Shown here in pieces: positions 21,397 to 36,300 of a DNA stretch of 64,000 bases. Origin of the DNA: Atherinomorus stipes (taxonomy: Eukaryota; Chordata; Actinopteri; Atheriniformes; Atherinidae); the NCBI GenBank assembly GCA_023101725.1, contig JALJCO010000030.1:82363-146362 (forward strand), in the 5' to 3' direction. Within the stretch, counting starts at the first letter, position 1; each line of letters starts with the position of its first letter. Both the position numbers and the translations under genes were made by a program. Under the pieces are notes generated by a model that had not been told where the DNA came from, did not search any database, and saw nothing but the letters and a program-made list of their open reading frames with translations.

Positions 21397-24300
21397 GACT
21401 GTGTCCTGGTTAGAACTGGTTTTGTAAATACTGTCCTGAATGAGTCCTGGTTAGAACTGGTTTTGGAAATTCTGTCCTGAATGAGTCCTGGTTAGAACTG
21501 GTTTTGGAAATACTGTCCTGAATGAGTCCTGGTTAGAACTGGTTTTGGAAATTCTGTCCTGAATGAGTCCTGGTTAGAACTGGTTTTGGAAATTCTGTCC
21601 TGAATGAGTCCTGGTTAGAACTGGTTTTGGAAATGCTGTCCTGAATGAGTCCTGGTTAGAACTGGTTTTGTAAATACTGTCCTGAATGAGTCCTGGTTAG
21701 AACTGGTTTTGGAAATTCTGTCCTGAATGAGTCCTGGTTAGAACTGGTTTTGGAAATTCTGTCCTGAATGAGTCCTGGTTAGAACTGGTTTTGTAAATAC
21801 TGTCCTGAATGAGTCCTGGTTAGAACTGGTTTTGGAAATTCTGTCCTGAATGAGTCCTGGTTAGAACTGGTTTTGGAAATTCTGTCCTGAATGAGTCCTG
21901 GTTAGAACTGGTTTTGGAAATGCTGTCCTGAATGAGTCCTGGTTAGAACTGGTTTTGGAAATTCTGTCCTGAATGAGTCCTGGTTTAGAACTGGTTTTGG
22001 AAATGCTGTCCTGAATGAGTCCTGGTTAGAACTGGTTTTGGAAATTCTGTCCTGAATGAGTCCTGGTTAGAAATGGTTTTGGAAATTCTGTCCTGAATGA
22101 GTCCTGGTTTAGAACTGGTTTTGTAAATGCTGTCCTGAATGAGTCCTGGTTAGAACTGGTTTTGTAAATACTGTCCTGAATGAGTCCTGGTTAGAACTGG
22201 TTTTGGAAATTCTGTCCTGAATGAGTCCTGGTTAGAACTGGTTTTGGAAATTCTGTCCTGAATGAGTCCTGGTTAGAACTGGTTTTGGAAATGCTGTCCT
22301 GAATGAGTCCTGGTTAGAACTGGTTTTGGAAATTCTGTCCTGAATGAGTCCTGGTTTAGAACTGGTTTTGGAAATGCTGTCCTGAATGAGTCCTGGTTAG
22401 AACTGGTTTTGGAAATTCTGTCCTGAATGAGTCCTGGTTAGAAATGGTTTTGGAAATTCTGTCCTGAATGAGTCCTGGTTTAGAACTGGTTTTGTAAATG
22501 CTGTCCTGAATGAGTCCTGGTTAGAACTGGTTTTGGAAATACTGTCCTGAATGAGTCCTGGTTAGAACTGGTTTTGGAAATTCTGTGATGAATGAGTCCT
22601 GGTTAGAACTGGTTTTGGAAATTCTGTCCTGAATGAGTCCTGGTTTAGAACTGGTTTTGGAAATGCTGTCCTGAATGAGTCCTGGTTAGAACTGGTTTTG
22701 GAAATACTGTCCTGAATGAGTCCTGGTTAGAACTGGTTTTGGAAATTCTGTCCTGAATGAGTCCTGGTTAGAACTGGTTTTGGAAATTCTGTCCTGAATG
22801 AGTCCTGGTTTAGAACTGGTTTTGTAAATGCTGTCCTGAATGAGTCCTGGTTAGAACTGGTTTTGTAAATTCTGTCCTGAATGAGTCCTGGTTAGAACTG
22901 GTTTTGGAAATTCTGTCCTGAATGAGTCCTGGTTAGAACTGGTTTTGGAAATTCTGTCCTGAATGAGTCCTGGTTAGAACTGGTTTTGGAAATTCTGTCC
23001 TGAATGAGTCCTGGTTTAGAACTGGTTTTGTAAATGCTGTCCTGAATGAGTCCTGGTTAGAACTGGTTTTGTAAATGCTGTCCTGAATGAGTCCTGGTTA
23101 GAACTGGTTTTGGAAATTCTGTCCTGAATGAGTCCTGGTTAGAACTGGTTTTGGAAATTCTGTCCTGAATGAGTCCTGGTTTAGAACTGGTTTTGTAAAT
23201 GCTGTCCTGAATGAGTCCTGGTTAGAACTGGTTTTGGAAATACTGTCCTGAATGAGTCCTGGTTAGAACTGGTTTTGGAAATTCTGTCCTGAATGAGTCC
23301 TGGTTAGAACTGGTTTTGGAAATTCTGTCCTGAATGAGTCCTGGTTAGAACTGGTTTTGGAAATTCTGTCCTGAATGAGTCCTGGTTAGAACTGGTTTTG
23401 GAAATTCTGTCCTGAATGAGTCCTGGTTTAGAACTGGTTTTGTAAATGCTGTCCTGAATGAGTCCTGGTTAGAACTGGTTTTGGAAATTCTGTCCTGAAT
23501 GAGTCCTGGTTAGAACTGGTTTTGGAAATTCTGTCCTGAATGAGTCCTGGTTTAGAACTGGTTTTGTAAATGCTGTCCTGAATGAGTCCTGGTTAGAACT
23601 GGTTTTGGAAATTCTGTCCTGAATGAGTCCTGGTTAGAACTGGTTTTGGAAATTCTGTCCTGAATGAGTCCTGGTTTAGAACTGGTTTTGTAAATACTGT
23701 CCTGAATGAGTCCTGGTTAGAACTGGTTTTGGAAATTCTGTCCTGAATGAGTCCTGGTTAGAACTGGTTTTGGAAATTCTGTCCTGAATGAGTCCTGGTT
23801 TAGAACTGGTTTTGTAAATGCTGTCCTGAATGAGTCCTGGTTAGAACTGGTTTTGTAAATACTGTCCTGAATGAGTCCTGGTTAGAACTGGTTTTGGAAA
23901 TTCTGTCCTGAATGAGTCCTGGTTAGAACTGGTTTTGTAAATGCTGTCCTGAATGAGTCCTGGTTAGAACTGGTTTTGGAAATTCTGTCCTGAATGAGTC
24001 CTGGTTAGAACTGGTTTTGGAAATTCTGTCCTGAATGAGTCCTGGTTAGAACTGGTTTTGTAAATGCTGTCCTGAATGAGTCCTGGTTTAGAACTGGTTT
24101 TGGAAATGCTGTCCTGAATGAGTCCTGGTTAGAACTGGTTTTGGAAATTCTGTCCTGAATGAGTCCTGGTTTAGAACTGGTTTTGTAAATGCTGTCCTGA
24201 ATGAGTCCTGGTTAGAACTGGTTTTGGAAATTCTGTCCTGAATGAGTCCTGGTTAGAACTGGTTTTGGAAATTCTGTCCTGAATGAGTCCTGGTTTAGAA

Positions 24301-27300
24301 CTGGTTTTGTAAATGCTGTCCTGAATGAGTCCTGGTTAGAACTGGTTTTGTAAATACTGTCCTGAATGAGTCCTGGTTAGAACTGGTTTTGGAAATTCTG
24401 TCCTGAATGAGTCCTGGTTAGAACTGGTTTTGGAAATTCTGTCCTGAATAAGTCCTGGTTTAGTCCTGGTTAGAACTGGTTTTGGAAATACTGTCCTGAA
24501 TGAGTCCTGGTTAGAACTGGTTTTGTAAATGCTGTCCTGAATGAGTCCTGGTTAGAACTGGTTTTGTAAATACTGTCCTGAATGAGTCCTGGTTAGAACT
24601 GGTTTTGGAAATTCTGTCCTGAATGCTGTCCTGGTTTAGTCCTGGTTAGAACTGGTTTTGTAAATGCTGTCCTGAATGAGTCCTGGTTAGAACTGGTTTT
24701 GGAAATTCTGTCCTGAATGAGTCCTGGTTAGAACTGGTTTTGGAAATTCTGTCCTCAATGAGTCCTGGTTAGAACTGGTTTTGGAAATGCTGTCCTGAAT
24801 GAGTCCTGGTTTAGAACTGGTTTTGTAAATACTGTCCTGAATGAGTCCTGGTTAGAACTGGTTTTGGAAATTCTGTCCTGAATGAGTCCCGGTTAGAACT
24901 GGTTTTGGAAATTCTGTCCTGAATGAGTCCTGGTTTAGAACTGGTTTTGTAAATGCTGTCCTGAATGAGTCCTGGTTAGAACTGGTTTTGTAAATACTGT
25001 CCTGAATGAGTCCTGGTTAGAACTGGTTTTGGAAATTCTGTCCTGAATGAGTCCTGGTTAGAACTGGTTTTGTAAATGCTGTCCTGAATGAGTCCTGGTT
25101 AGAACTGGTTTTGGAAATTCTGTCCTGAATGAGTCCTGGTTAGAACTGGTTTTGGAAATTCTGTCCTGAATGAGTCCTGGTTAGAACTGGTTTTGGAAAT
25201 TCTGTCCTGAATGAGTCCTGGTTTAGAAATGGTTTTGGAAATGCTGTCCTGAATGAGTCCTGGTTAGAACTGGTTTTGGAAATTCTGTCCTGAATGAGTC
25301 CTGGTTAGAACTGGTTTTGGAAATTCTGTCCTGAATGAGTCCTGGTTAGAACTGGTTTTGGAAATTCTGTCCTGAATGAGTCCTGGTTTAGAACTGGTTT
25401 TGTAAATGCTGTCCTGAATGAGTCCTGGTTAGAACTGGTTTTGTAAATTCTGTCCTGAATGAGTCCTGGTTAGAACTGGTTTTGGAAATTCTGTCCTGAA
25501 TGAGTCCTGGTTAGAACTGGTTTTGGAAATTCTGTCCTGAATGAGTCCTGGTTAGAACTGGTTTTGGAAATTCTGTCCTGAATGAGTCCTGGTTTAGAAC
25601 TGGTTTTGTAAATGCTGTCCTGAATGAGTCCTGGTTAGAACTGGTTTTGTAAATGCTGTCCTGAATGAGTCCTGGTTAGAACTGGTTTTGGAAATTCTGT
25701 CCTGAATGAGTCCTGGTTAGAACTGGTTTTGGAAATTCTGTCCTGAATGAGTCCTGGTTTAGAACTGGTTTTGTAAATGCTGTCCTGAATGAGTCCTGGT
25801 TAGAACTGGTTTTGGAAATACTGTCCTGAATGAGTCCTGGTTTAGAACTGGTTTTGTAAATGCTGTCCTGAATGAGTCCTGGTTAGAACTGGTTTTGGAA
25901 ATTCTGTCCTGAATGAGTCCTGGTTAGAACTGGTTTTGGAAATTCTGTCCTGAATGAGTCCTGGTTTAGAACTGGTTTTGTAAATGCTGTCCTGAATGAG
26001 TCCTGGTTAGAACTGGTTTTGTAAATACTGTCCTGAATGAGTCCTGGTTAGAACTGGTTTTGGAAATTCTGTCCTGAATGAGTCCTGGTTAGAACTGGTT
26101 TTGGAAATTCTGTCCTGAATAAGTCCTGGTTTAGTCCTGGTTAGAACTGGTTTTGGAAATTCTGTCCTGAATGAGTCCTGGTTAGAACTGGTTTTGTAAA
26201 TGCTGTCCTGAATGAGTCCTGGTTAGAACTGGTTTTGTAAATACTGTCCTGAATGAGTCCTGGTTAGAACTGGTTTTGGAAATTCTGTCCTGAATGAGTC
26301 CTGGTTTAGTCCTGGTTAGAACTGGTTTTGTAAATGCTGTCCTGAATGAGTCCTGGTTAGAACTGGTTTTGTAAATGCTGTCCTGAATGAGTCCTGGTTA
26401 GAACTGGTTTTGTAAATACTGTCCTGAATGAGTCCTGGTTAGAACTGGTTTTGGAAATTCTGTCCTGAATGAGTCCTGGTTAGAACTGGTTTTGGAAATT
26501 CTGTCCTGAATGAGTCCTGGTTAGAACTGGTTTTGGAAATTCTGTCCTGAATGAGTCCTGGTTAGAACTGGTTTTGGAAATTCTGTCCTGAATGAGTCCT
26601 GGTTAGAACTGGTTTTGGAAATTCTGTCCTGAATGAGTCCTGGTTAGAACTGGTTTGGAAATTCTGTCCTGAATGAGTCCTGGTTTAGAACTGGTTTTGT
26701 AAATACTGTCCTGAATGAGTCCTGGTTAGAACTGGTTTTGGAAATTCTGTCCTGAATGAGTCCTGGTTAGAACTGGTTTTGGAAATTCTGTCCTGAATGA
26801 GTCCTGGTTTAGAACTGGTTTTGTAAATGCTGTCCTGAATGAGTCCTGGTTAGAACTGGTTTTGTAAATACTGTCCTGAATGAGTCCTGGTTAGAACTGG
26901 TTTTGGAAATTCTGTCCTGAATGAGTCCTGGTTAGAACTGGTTTTGTAAATGCTGTCCTGAATGAGTCCTGGTTAGAACTGGTTTTGGAAATTCTGTCCT
27001 GAATGAGTCCTGGTTAGAACTGGTTTTGGAAATTCTGTCCTGAATGAGTCCTGGTTAGAACTGGTTTTGGAAATTCTGTCCTGAATGAGTCCTGGTTTAG
27101 AACTGGTTTTGGAAATGCTGTCCTGAATGAGTCCTGGTTAGAACTGGTTTTGGAAATTCTGTCCTGAATGAGTCCTGGTTTAGAACTGGTTTTGTAAATG
27201 CTGTCCTGAATGAGTCCTGGTTAGAACTGGTTTTGGAAATTCTGTCCTGAATGAGTCCTGGTTAGAACTGGTTTTGGAAATTCTGTCCTGAATGAGTCCT

Positions 27301-30300
27301 GGTTTAGAACTGGTTTTGTAAATGCTGTCCTGAATGAGTCCTGGTTAGAACTGGTTTTGTAAATACTGTCCTGAATGAGTCCTGGTTAGAACTGGTTTTG
27401 GAAATTCTGTCCTGAATGAGTCCTGGTTAGAACTGGTTTTGGAAATTCTGTCCTGAATGTAGTCCTGGTTAGAACTGGTTTTGGAAATTCTGTCCTGAAT
27501 GAGTCCTGGTTAGAACTGGTTTTGTAAATGCTGTCCTGAATGAGTCCTGGTTAGAACTGGTTTTGTAAATACTGTCCTGAATGAGTCCTGGTTAGAACTG
27601 GTTTTGGAAATTCTGTCCTGAATGAGTCCTGGTTAGAACTGGTTTTGTAAATGCTGTCCTGAATGAGTCCTGGTTAGAACTGGTTTTGGAAATTCTGTCC
27701 TGAATGAGTCCTGGTTAGAACTGGTTTTGGAAATTCTGTCCTGAATGAGTCCTGGTTAGAACTGGTTTTGGAAATGCTGTCCTGAATGAGTCCTGGTTTA
27801 GAACTGGTTTTGTAAATACTGTCCTGAATGAGTCCTGGTTAGAACTGGTTTTGGAAATTCTGTCCTGAATGAGTCCTGGTTAGAACTGGTTTTGGAAATT
27901 CTGTCCTGAATGAGTCCTGGTTTAGAACTGGTTTTGTAAATGCTGTCCTGAATGAGTCCTGGTTAGAACTGGTTTTGTAAATACTGTCCTGAATGAGTCC
28001 TGGTTAGAACTGGTTTTGGAAATTCTGTCCTGAATGAGTCCTGGTTAGAACTGGTTTTGTAAATGCTGTCCTGAATGAGTCCTGGTTAGAACTGGTTTTG
28101 GAAATTCTGTCCTGAATGAGTCCTGGTTAGAACTGGTTTTGGAAATTCTGTCCTGAATGAGTCCTGGTTAGAACTGGTTTTGGAAATTCTGTCCTGAATG
28201 AGTCCTGGTTTAGAACTGGTTTTGGAAATGCTGTCCTGAATGAGTCCTGGTTAGAACTGGTTTTGGAAATTCTGTCCTGAATGAGTCCTGGTTTAGAACT
28301 GGTTTTGTAAATGCTGTCCTGAATGAGTCCTGGTTAGAACTGGTTTTGGAAATTCTGTCCTGAATGAGTCCTGGTTAGAACTGGTTTTGGAAATTCTGTC
28401 CTGAATGAGTCCTGGTTTAGAACTGGTTTTGTAAATGCTGTCCTGAATGAGTCCTGGTTAGAACTGGTTTTGTAAATACTGTCCTGAATGAGTCCTGGTT
28501 AGAACTGGTTTTGGAAATTCTGTCCTGAATGAGTCCTGGTTAGAACTGGTTTGGAAATTCTGTCCTGAATAAGTCCTGGTTTAGTCCTGGTTAGAACTGG
28601 TTTTGGAAATTCTGTCCTGAATGAGTCCTGGTTAGAACTGGTTTTGTAAATGCTGTCCTGAATGAGTCCTGGTTAGAACTGGTTTTGTAAATACTGTCCT
28701 GAATGAGTCCTGGTTAGAACTGGTTTTGGAAATTCTGTCCTGAATGAGTCCTGGTTTAGTCCTGGTTAGAACTGGTTTTGTAAATGCTGTCCTGAATGAG
28801 TCCTGGTTAGAACTGGTTTTGTAAATGCTGTCCTGAATGAGTCCTGGTTAGAACTGGTTTTGTAAATACTGTCCTGAATGAGTCCTGGTTAGAACTGGTT
28901 TTGGAAATTCTGTCCTGAATGAGTCCTGGTTAGAACTGGTTTTGGAAATTCTGTCCTGAATGAGTCCTGGTTAGAACTGGTTTTGGAAATTCTGTCCCGA
29001 ATGAGTCTTGGTTAGAACTGGTTTTGGAAATTCTGTTCTGAATAAGTCCTGGTTAGAACTGGTTTTGGAAATTCTGTCCTGAATGAGTCCTGGTTAGAAC
29101 TGGTTTTGGAAATTCTGTCCTGAATGAGTCCTGGTTTAGAACTGGTTTTGTAAATTCTGTCCTGAATGAGTCCTGGTTAGAACTGGTTTTGTAAATTCTG
29201 TCCTGAATGAGTCCTGGTTAGAACTGGTTTTGGAAATTCTGTCCTGAATGAGTCTTGGTTAGAACTGGTTTTGGAAATTCTGTCCTGAATGAGTCCTGGT
29301 TAGAACTGGTTTTGGAAATTCTGTCCTGAATGAGTCCTGGTTTAGAACTGGTTTTGTAAATGCTGTCCTGAATGAGTCCTGGTTAGAACTGGTTTTGGAA
29401 ATTCTGTCCTGAATGAGTCCTGGTTAGAACTGGTTTTGGAAATTCTGTCCTGAATGAGTCCTGGTTTAGAACTGGTTTTGTAAATGCTGTCCTGAATGAG
29501 TCCTGGTTAGAACTGGTTTTGTAAATACTGTCCTGAATGAGTCCTGGTTAGAACTGGTTTTGGAAATTCTGTCCTGAATGAGTCCTGGTTAGAACTGGTT
29601 TTGGAAATTCTGTCCTGAATAAGTCCTGGTTTAGTCCTGGTTAGAACTGGTTTTGGAAATTCTGTCCTGAATGAGTCCTGGTTAGAACTGGTTTTGTAAA
29701 TGCTGTCCTGAATGAGTCCTGGTTAGAACTGGTTTTGTAAATACTGTCCTGAATGAGTCCTGGTTAGAACTGGTTTTGGAAATTCTGTCCTGAATGAGTC
29801 CTGGTTTAGTCCTGGTTAGAACTGGTTTTGTAAATGCTGTCCTGAATGAGTCCTGGTTAGAACTGGTTTTGTAAATGCTGTCCTGAATGAGTCCTGGTTA
29901 GAACTGGTTTTGTAAATACTGTCCTGAATGAGTCCTGGTTAGAACTGGTTTTGGAAATTCTGTCCTGAATGAGTCCTGGTTAGAACTGGTTTTGGAAATT
30001 CTGTCCTCAATGAGTCCTGGTTAGAACTGGTTTTGGAAATTCTGTCCTGAATGAGTCCTGGTTAGAACTGGTTTTGGAAATTCTGTCCTGAATGATTCCT
30101 GGTTAAAACTGGTTTTGGGAATTCAGTCCTGAATGAGTCCTGGTTAGAACTGGTTTTGGAAATTCTGTCCTGAATGAGTCCTGGTTTAGAACTGGTTTTG
30201 TAAATACTGTCCTGAATGAGTCCTGGTTAGAACTGGTTTTGGAAATTCTGTCCTGAATGAGTCCTGGTTAGAACTGGTTTTGGAAATTCTGTCCTGAATG

Positions 30301-33300
30301 AGTCCTGGTTTAGAACTGGTTTTGTAAATGCTGTCCTGAATGAGTCCTGGTTAGAACTGGTTTTGTAAATACTGTCCTGAATGAGTCCTGGTTAGAACTG
30401 GTTTTGGAAATTCTGTCCTGAATGAGTCCTGGTTAGAACTGGTTTTGTAAATGCTGTCCTGAATGAGTCCTGGTTAGAACTGGTTTTGGAAATTCTGTCC
30501 TGAATGAGTCCTGGTTAGAACTGGTTTTGGAAATTCTGTCCTGAATGAGTCCTGGTTAGAACTGGTTTTGGAAATTCTGTCCTGAATGAGTCCTGGTTTA
30601 GAACTGGTTTTGGAAATGCTGTCCTGAATGAGTCCTGGTTAGAACTGGTTTTGGAAATTCTGTCCTGAATGAGTCCTGGTTTAGAACTGGTTTTGTAAAT
30701 GCTGTCCTGAATGAGTCCTGGTTAGAACTGGTTTTGGAAATTCTGTCCTGAATGAGTCCTGGTTAGAACTGGTTTTGGAAATTCTGTCCTGAATGAGTCC
30801 TGGTTTAGAACTGGTTTTGTAAATGCTGTCCTGAATGAGTCCTGGTTAGAACTGGTTTTGTAAATACTGTCCTGAATGAGTCCTGGTTAGAACTGGTTTT
30901 GGAAATTCTGTCCTGAATGAGTCCTGGTTAGAACTGGTTTTGGAAATTCTGTCCTGAATAAGTCCTGGTTTAGTCCTGGTTAGAACTGGTTTTGGAAATT
31001 CTGTCCTGAATGAGTCCTGGTTAGAACTGGTTTTGTAAATGCTGTCCTGAATGAGTCCTGGTTAGAACTGGTTTTGTAAATACTGTCCTGAATGAGTCCT
31101 GGTTAGAACTGGTTTTGGAAATTCTGTCCTGAATGAGTCCTGGTTTAGTCCTGGTTAGAACTGGTTTTGTAAATGCTGTCCTGAATGAGTCCTGGTTAGA
31201 ACTGGTTTTGGAAATTCTGTCCTGAATGAGTCCTGGTTAGAACTGGTTTTGGAAATTCTGTCCTCAATGAGTCCTGGTTAGAACTGGTTTTGGAAATGCT
31301 GTCCTGAATGAGTCCTGGTTTAGAACTGGTTTTGTAAATACTGTCCTGAATGAGTCCTGGTTAGAACTGGTTTTGGAAATTCTGTCCTGAATGAGTCCCG
31401 GTTAGAACTGGTTTTGGAAATTCTGTCCTGAATGAGTCCTGGTTTAGAACTGGTTTTGTAAATGCTGTCCTGAATGAGTCCTGGTTAGAACTGGTTTTGT
31501 AAATACTGTCCTGAATGAGTCCTGGTTAGAACTGGTTTTGGAAATTCTGTCCTGAATGAGTCCTGGTTAGAACTGGTTTTGTAAATGCTGTCCTGAATGA
31601 GTCCTGGTTAGAACTGGTTTTGGAAATTCTGTCCTGAATGAGTCCTGGTTAGAACTGGTTTTGGAAATTCTGTCCTGAATGAGTCCTGGTTAGAACTGGT
31701 TTTGGAAATTCTGTCCTGAATGAGTCCTGGTTTAGAAATGGTTTTGGAAATGCTGTCCTGAATGAGTCCTGGTTAGAACTGGTTTTGGAAATTCTGTCCT
31801 GAATGAGTCCTGGTTTAGAACTGGTTTTGTAAATGCTGTCCTGAATGAGTCCTGGTTAGAACTGGTTTTGGAAATTCTGTCCTGAATGAGTCCTGGTTAG
31901 AACTGGTTTTGGAAATTCTGTCCTGAATGAGTCCTGGTTTAGAACTGGTTTTGTAAATGCTGTCCTGAATGAGTCCTGGTTAGAACTGGTTTTGTAAATA
32001 CTGTCCTGAATGAGTCCTGGTTAGAACTGGTTTTGGAAATTCTGTCCTGAATGAGTCCTGGTTAGAACTGGTTTTGGAAATTCTGTCCTGAATAAGTCCT
32101 GGTTTAGTCCTGGTTAGAACTGGTTTTGGAAATTCTGTCCTGAATGAGTCCTGGTTAGAACTGGTTTTGTAAATGCTGTCCTGAATGAGTCCTGGTTAGA
32201 ACTGGTTTTGTAAATACTGTCCTGAATGAGTCCTGGTTAGAACTGGTTTTGGAAATTCTGTCCTGAATGAGTCCTGGTTTAGTCCTGGTTAGAACTGGTT
32301 TTTGTAAATGCTGTCCTGAATGAGTCCTGGTTAGAACTGGTTTTTGTAAATGCTGTCCTGAATGAGTCCTGGTTAGAACTGGTTTTGTAAATACTGTCCT
32401 GAATGAGTCCTGGTTAGAGCTGGTTTTGGAAATTCTATCCTGAATGAGTCCTGGTTAGAACTGGTTTTGGAAATTCTGTCCTCAATGAGTCCTGGTTAGA
32501 ACTGGTTTTGGAAATTCTGTCCTGAATGAGTCCTGGTTAGAACTGGTTTTGGAAATTCTGTCCTGAATGAGTCCTGGTTAGAACTGGTTTTGGAAATTCT
32601 GTCCTGAATGAGTCCTGGTTAGAACTGGTTTTGGAAATTCTGTCCTGAATGAGTCCTGGTTTAGAACTGGTTTTGTAAATGCTGTCCTGAATGAGTCCTG
32701 GTTAGAACTGGTTTTGTAAATACTGTCCTGAATGAGTCCTGGTTAGAACTGGTTTTGGAAATTCTGTCCTGAATGAGTCCTGGTTAGAACTGGTTTTGGA
32801 AATTCTGTCCTGAATGAGTCCTGGTTAGAACTGGTTTTGGAAATTCTGTCCCGAATGAGTCCTGGTTTAGAACTGGTTTTGTAAATGCTGTCCTGAATGA
32901 GTCCTGGTTAGAACTGGTTTTGGAAATTCTGTCCTGAATGAGTCCTGGTTAGAACTGGTTTTGGAAATTCTGTCCTGAATGAGTCCTGGTTTAGAACTGG
33001 TTTTGTAAATGCTGTCCTGAATGAGTCCTGGTTAGAACTGGTTTTGGAAATACTGTCCTGAATGAGTCCTGGTTAGAACTGGTTTTGGAAATTCTGTCCT
33101 GAATGAGTCCTGGTTAGAACTGGTTTTGGAAATTCTGTCCTGAATGAGTCCTGGTTTAGAACTGGTTTTGGAAATGCTGTCCTGAATGAGTCCTGGTTAG
33201 AACTGGTTTTGGAAATACTGTCCTGAATGAGTCCTGGTTAGAACTGGTTTTGGAAATTCTGTCCTGAATGAGTCCTGGTTTAGAACTGGTTTTGTAAATG

Positions 33301-36300
33301 CTGTCCTGAATGAGTCCTGGTTAGAACTGGTTTTGGAAATACTGTCCTGAATGAGTCCTGGTTAGAACTGGTTTTGGAAATTCTGTCCTGAATGAGTCCT
33401 GGTTAGAACTGGTTTTGGAAATTCTGTCCTGAATGAGTCCTGGTTTAGAACTGGTTTTGGAAATGCTGTCCTGAATGAGTCCTGGTTAGAACTGGTTTTG
33501 GAAATACTGTCCTGAATGAGTCCTGGTTAGAACTGGTTTTGGAAATTCTGTCCTGAATGAGTCCTGGTTAGAACTGGTTTTGGAAATTCTGTCCTGAATG
33601 AGTCCTGGTTTAGAACTGGTTTTGTAAATGCTGTCCTGAATGAGTCCTGGTTAGAACTGGTTTTGGAAATTCTGTCCTGAATGAGTCCTGGTTAGAACTG
33701 GTTTTGGAAATTCTGTCCTGAATGAGTCCTGGTTAGAACTGGTTTTGGAAATTCTGTCCTGAATGAGTCCTGGTTAGAACTGGTTTTGGAAATTCTGTCC
33801 TGAATGAGTCCTGGTTTAGAACTGGTTTTGGAAATGCTGTCCTGAATGAGTCCTGGTTAGAACTGGTTTTGTTAATTCTGTCCTGAATGAGTCCTGGTTA
33901 GAACTGGTTTTGTAAATTCTGTCCTGAATGAGTCCTGGTTAGAACTGGTTTTGGAAATTCTGTCCTGAATGAGTCCTGGTTTAGAACTGGTTTTGTAAAT
34001 GCTGTCCTGAATGAGTCCTGGTTAGAACTGGTTTTGGAAATTCTGTCCTGAATGAGTCCTGGTTAGAACTGGTTTTGGAAATTCTGTCCTGAATGAGTCC
34101 TGGTTTAGAACTGGTTTTGTAAATGCTGTCCTGAATGAGTCCTGGTTAGAACTGGTTTTGGAAATACTGTCCTGAATGAGTCCTGGTTAGAACTGGTTTT
34201 GGAAATTCTGTCCTGAATGAGTCCTGGTTAGAACTGGTTTTGGAAATTCTGTCCTGAATGAGTCCTGGTTAGAACTGGTTTTGGAAATTCTGTCCTGAAT
34301 GAGTCCTGGTTAGAACTGGTTTTGGAAATTCTGTCCTGAATGAGTCCTGGTTTAGAACTGGTTTTGTAAATGCTGTCCTGAATGAGTCCTGGTTAGAACT
34401 GGTTTTGGAAATTCTGTCCTGAATGAGTCCTGGTTAGAACTGGTTTTGGAAATTCTGTCCTGAATGAGTCCTGGTTTAGAACTGGTTTTGTAAATGCTGT
34501 CCTGAATGAGTCCTGGTTATAACTGGTTTTGGAAATTCTGTCCTGAATGAGTCCTGGTTAGAACTGGTTTTGGAAATTCTGTCCTGAATGAGTCCTGGTT
34601 TAGAACTGGTTTTGTAAATACTGTCCTGAATGAGTCCTGGTTAGAACTGGTTTTGGAAATTCTGTCCTGAATGAGTCCTGGTTAGAACTGGTTTTGGAAA
34701 TTCTGTCCTGAATGAGTCCTGGTTTAGAACTGGTTTTGTAAATGCTGTCCTGAATGAGTCCTGGTTAGAACTGGATTTGTAAATACTGTCCTGAATGAGT
34801 CCTGGTTAGAACTGGTTTTGGAAATTCTGTCCTGAATGAGTCCTGGTTAGAACTGGTTTTGTAAATGCTGTCCTGAATGAGTCCTGGTTAGAACTGGTTT
34901 TGGAAATTCTGTCCTGAATGAGTCCTGGTTAGAACTGGTTTTGGAAATTCTGTCCTGAATGAGTCCTGGTTAGAACTGGTTTTGGAAATTCTGTCCTGAA
35001 TGAGTCCTGGTTAGAACTGGTTTTGGAAATTCTGTCCTGAATGAGTCCTGGTTTAGAACTGGTTTTGGAAATGCTGTCCTGAATGAGTCCTGGTTAGAAC
35101 TGGTTTTGGAAATTCTGTCCTGAATGAGTCCTGGTTTAGAACTGGTTTTGTAAATGCTGTCCTGAATGAGTCCTGGTTAGAACTGGTTTTGGAAATTCTG
35201 TCCTGAATGAGTCCTGGTTAGAACTGGTTTTGGAAATTCTGTCCTGAATGAGTCCTGGTTTAGAACTGGTTTTGTAAATGCTGTCCTGAATGAGTCCTGG
35301 TTAGAACTGGTTTTGTAAATACTGTCCTGAATGAGTCCTGGTTAGAACTGGTTTTGGAAATTCTGTCCTGAATGAGTCCTGGTTAGAACTGGTTTTGGAA
35401 ATTCTGTCCTGAATAAGTCCTGGTTTAGTCCTGGTTAGAACTGGTTTTGGAAATTCTGTCCTGAATGAGTCCTGGTTAGAACTGGTTTTGTAAATGCTGT
35501 CCTGAATGAGTCCTGGTTAGAACTGGTTTTGTAAATACTGTCCTGAATGAGTCCTGGTTAGAACTGGTTTTGGAAATTCTGTCCTGAATGAGTCCTGGTT
35601 TAGTCCTGGTTAGAACTGGTTTTGTAAATGCTGTCCTGAATGAGTCCTGGTTAGAACTGGTTTTGGAAATTCTGTCCTGAATGAGTCCTGGTTAGAACTG
35701 GTTTTGGAAATTCTGTCCTCAATGAGTCCTGGTTAGAACTGGTTTTGGAAATGCTGTCCTGAATGAGTCCTGGTTTAGAACTGGTTTTGTAAATACTGTC
35801 CTGAATGAGTCCTGGTTAGAACTGGTTTTGGAAATTCTGTCCTGAATGAGTCCTGGTTAGAACTGGTTTTGGAAATTCTGTCCTGAATGAGTCCTGGTTT
35901 AGAACTGGTTTTGTAAATGCTGTCCTGAATGAGTCCTGGTTAGAACTGGTTTTGTAAATACTGTCCTGAATGAGTCCTGGTTAGAACTGGTTTTGGAAAT
36001 TCTGTCCTGAATGAGTCCTGGTTAGAACTGGTTTTGTAAATGCTGTCCTGAATGAGTCCTGGTTAGAACTGGTTTTGGAAATTCTGTCCTGAATGAGTCC
36101 TGGTTAGAACTGGTTTTGGAAATTCTGTCCTGAATGAGTCCTGGTTAGAACTGGTTTTGGAAATTCTGTCCTGAATGAGTCCTGGTTTAGAACTGGTTTT
36201 GGAAATGCTGTCCTGAATGAGTCCTGGTTAGAACTGGTTTTGGAAATTCTGTCCTGAATGAGTCCTGGTTTAGAACTGGTTTTGTAAATGCTGTCCTGAA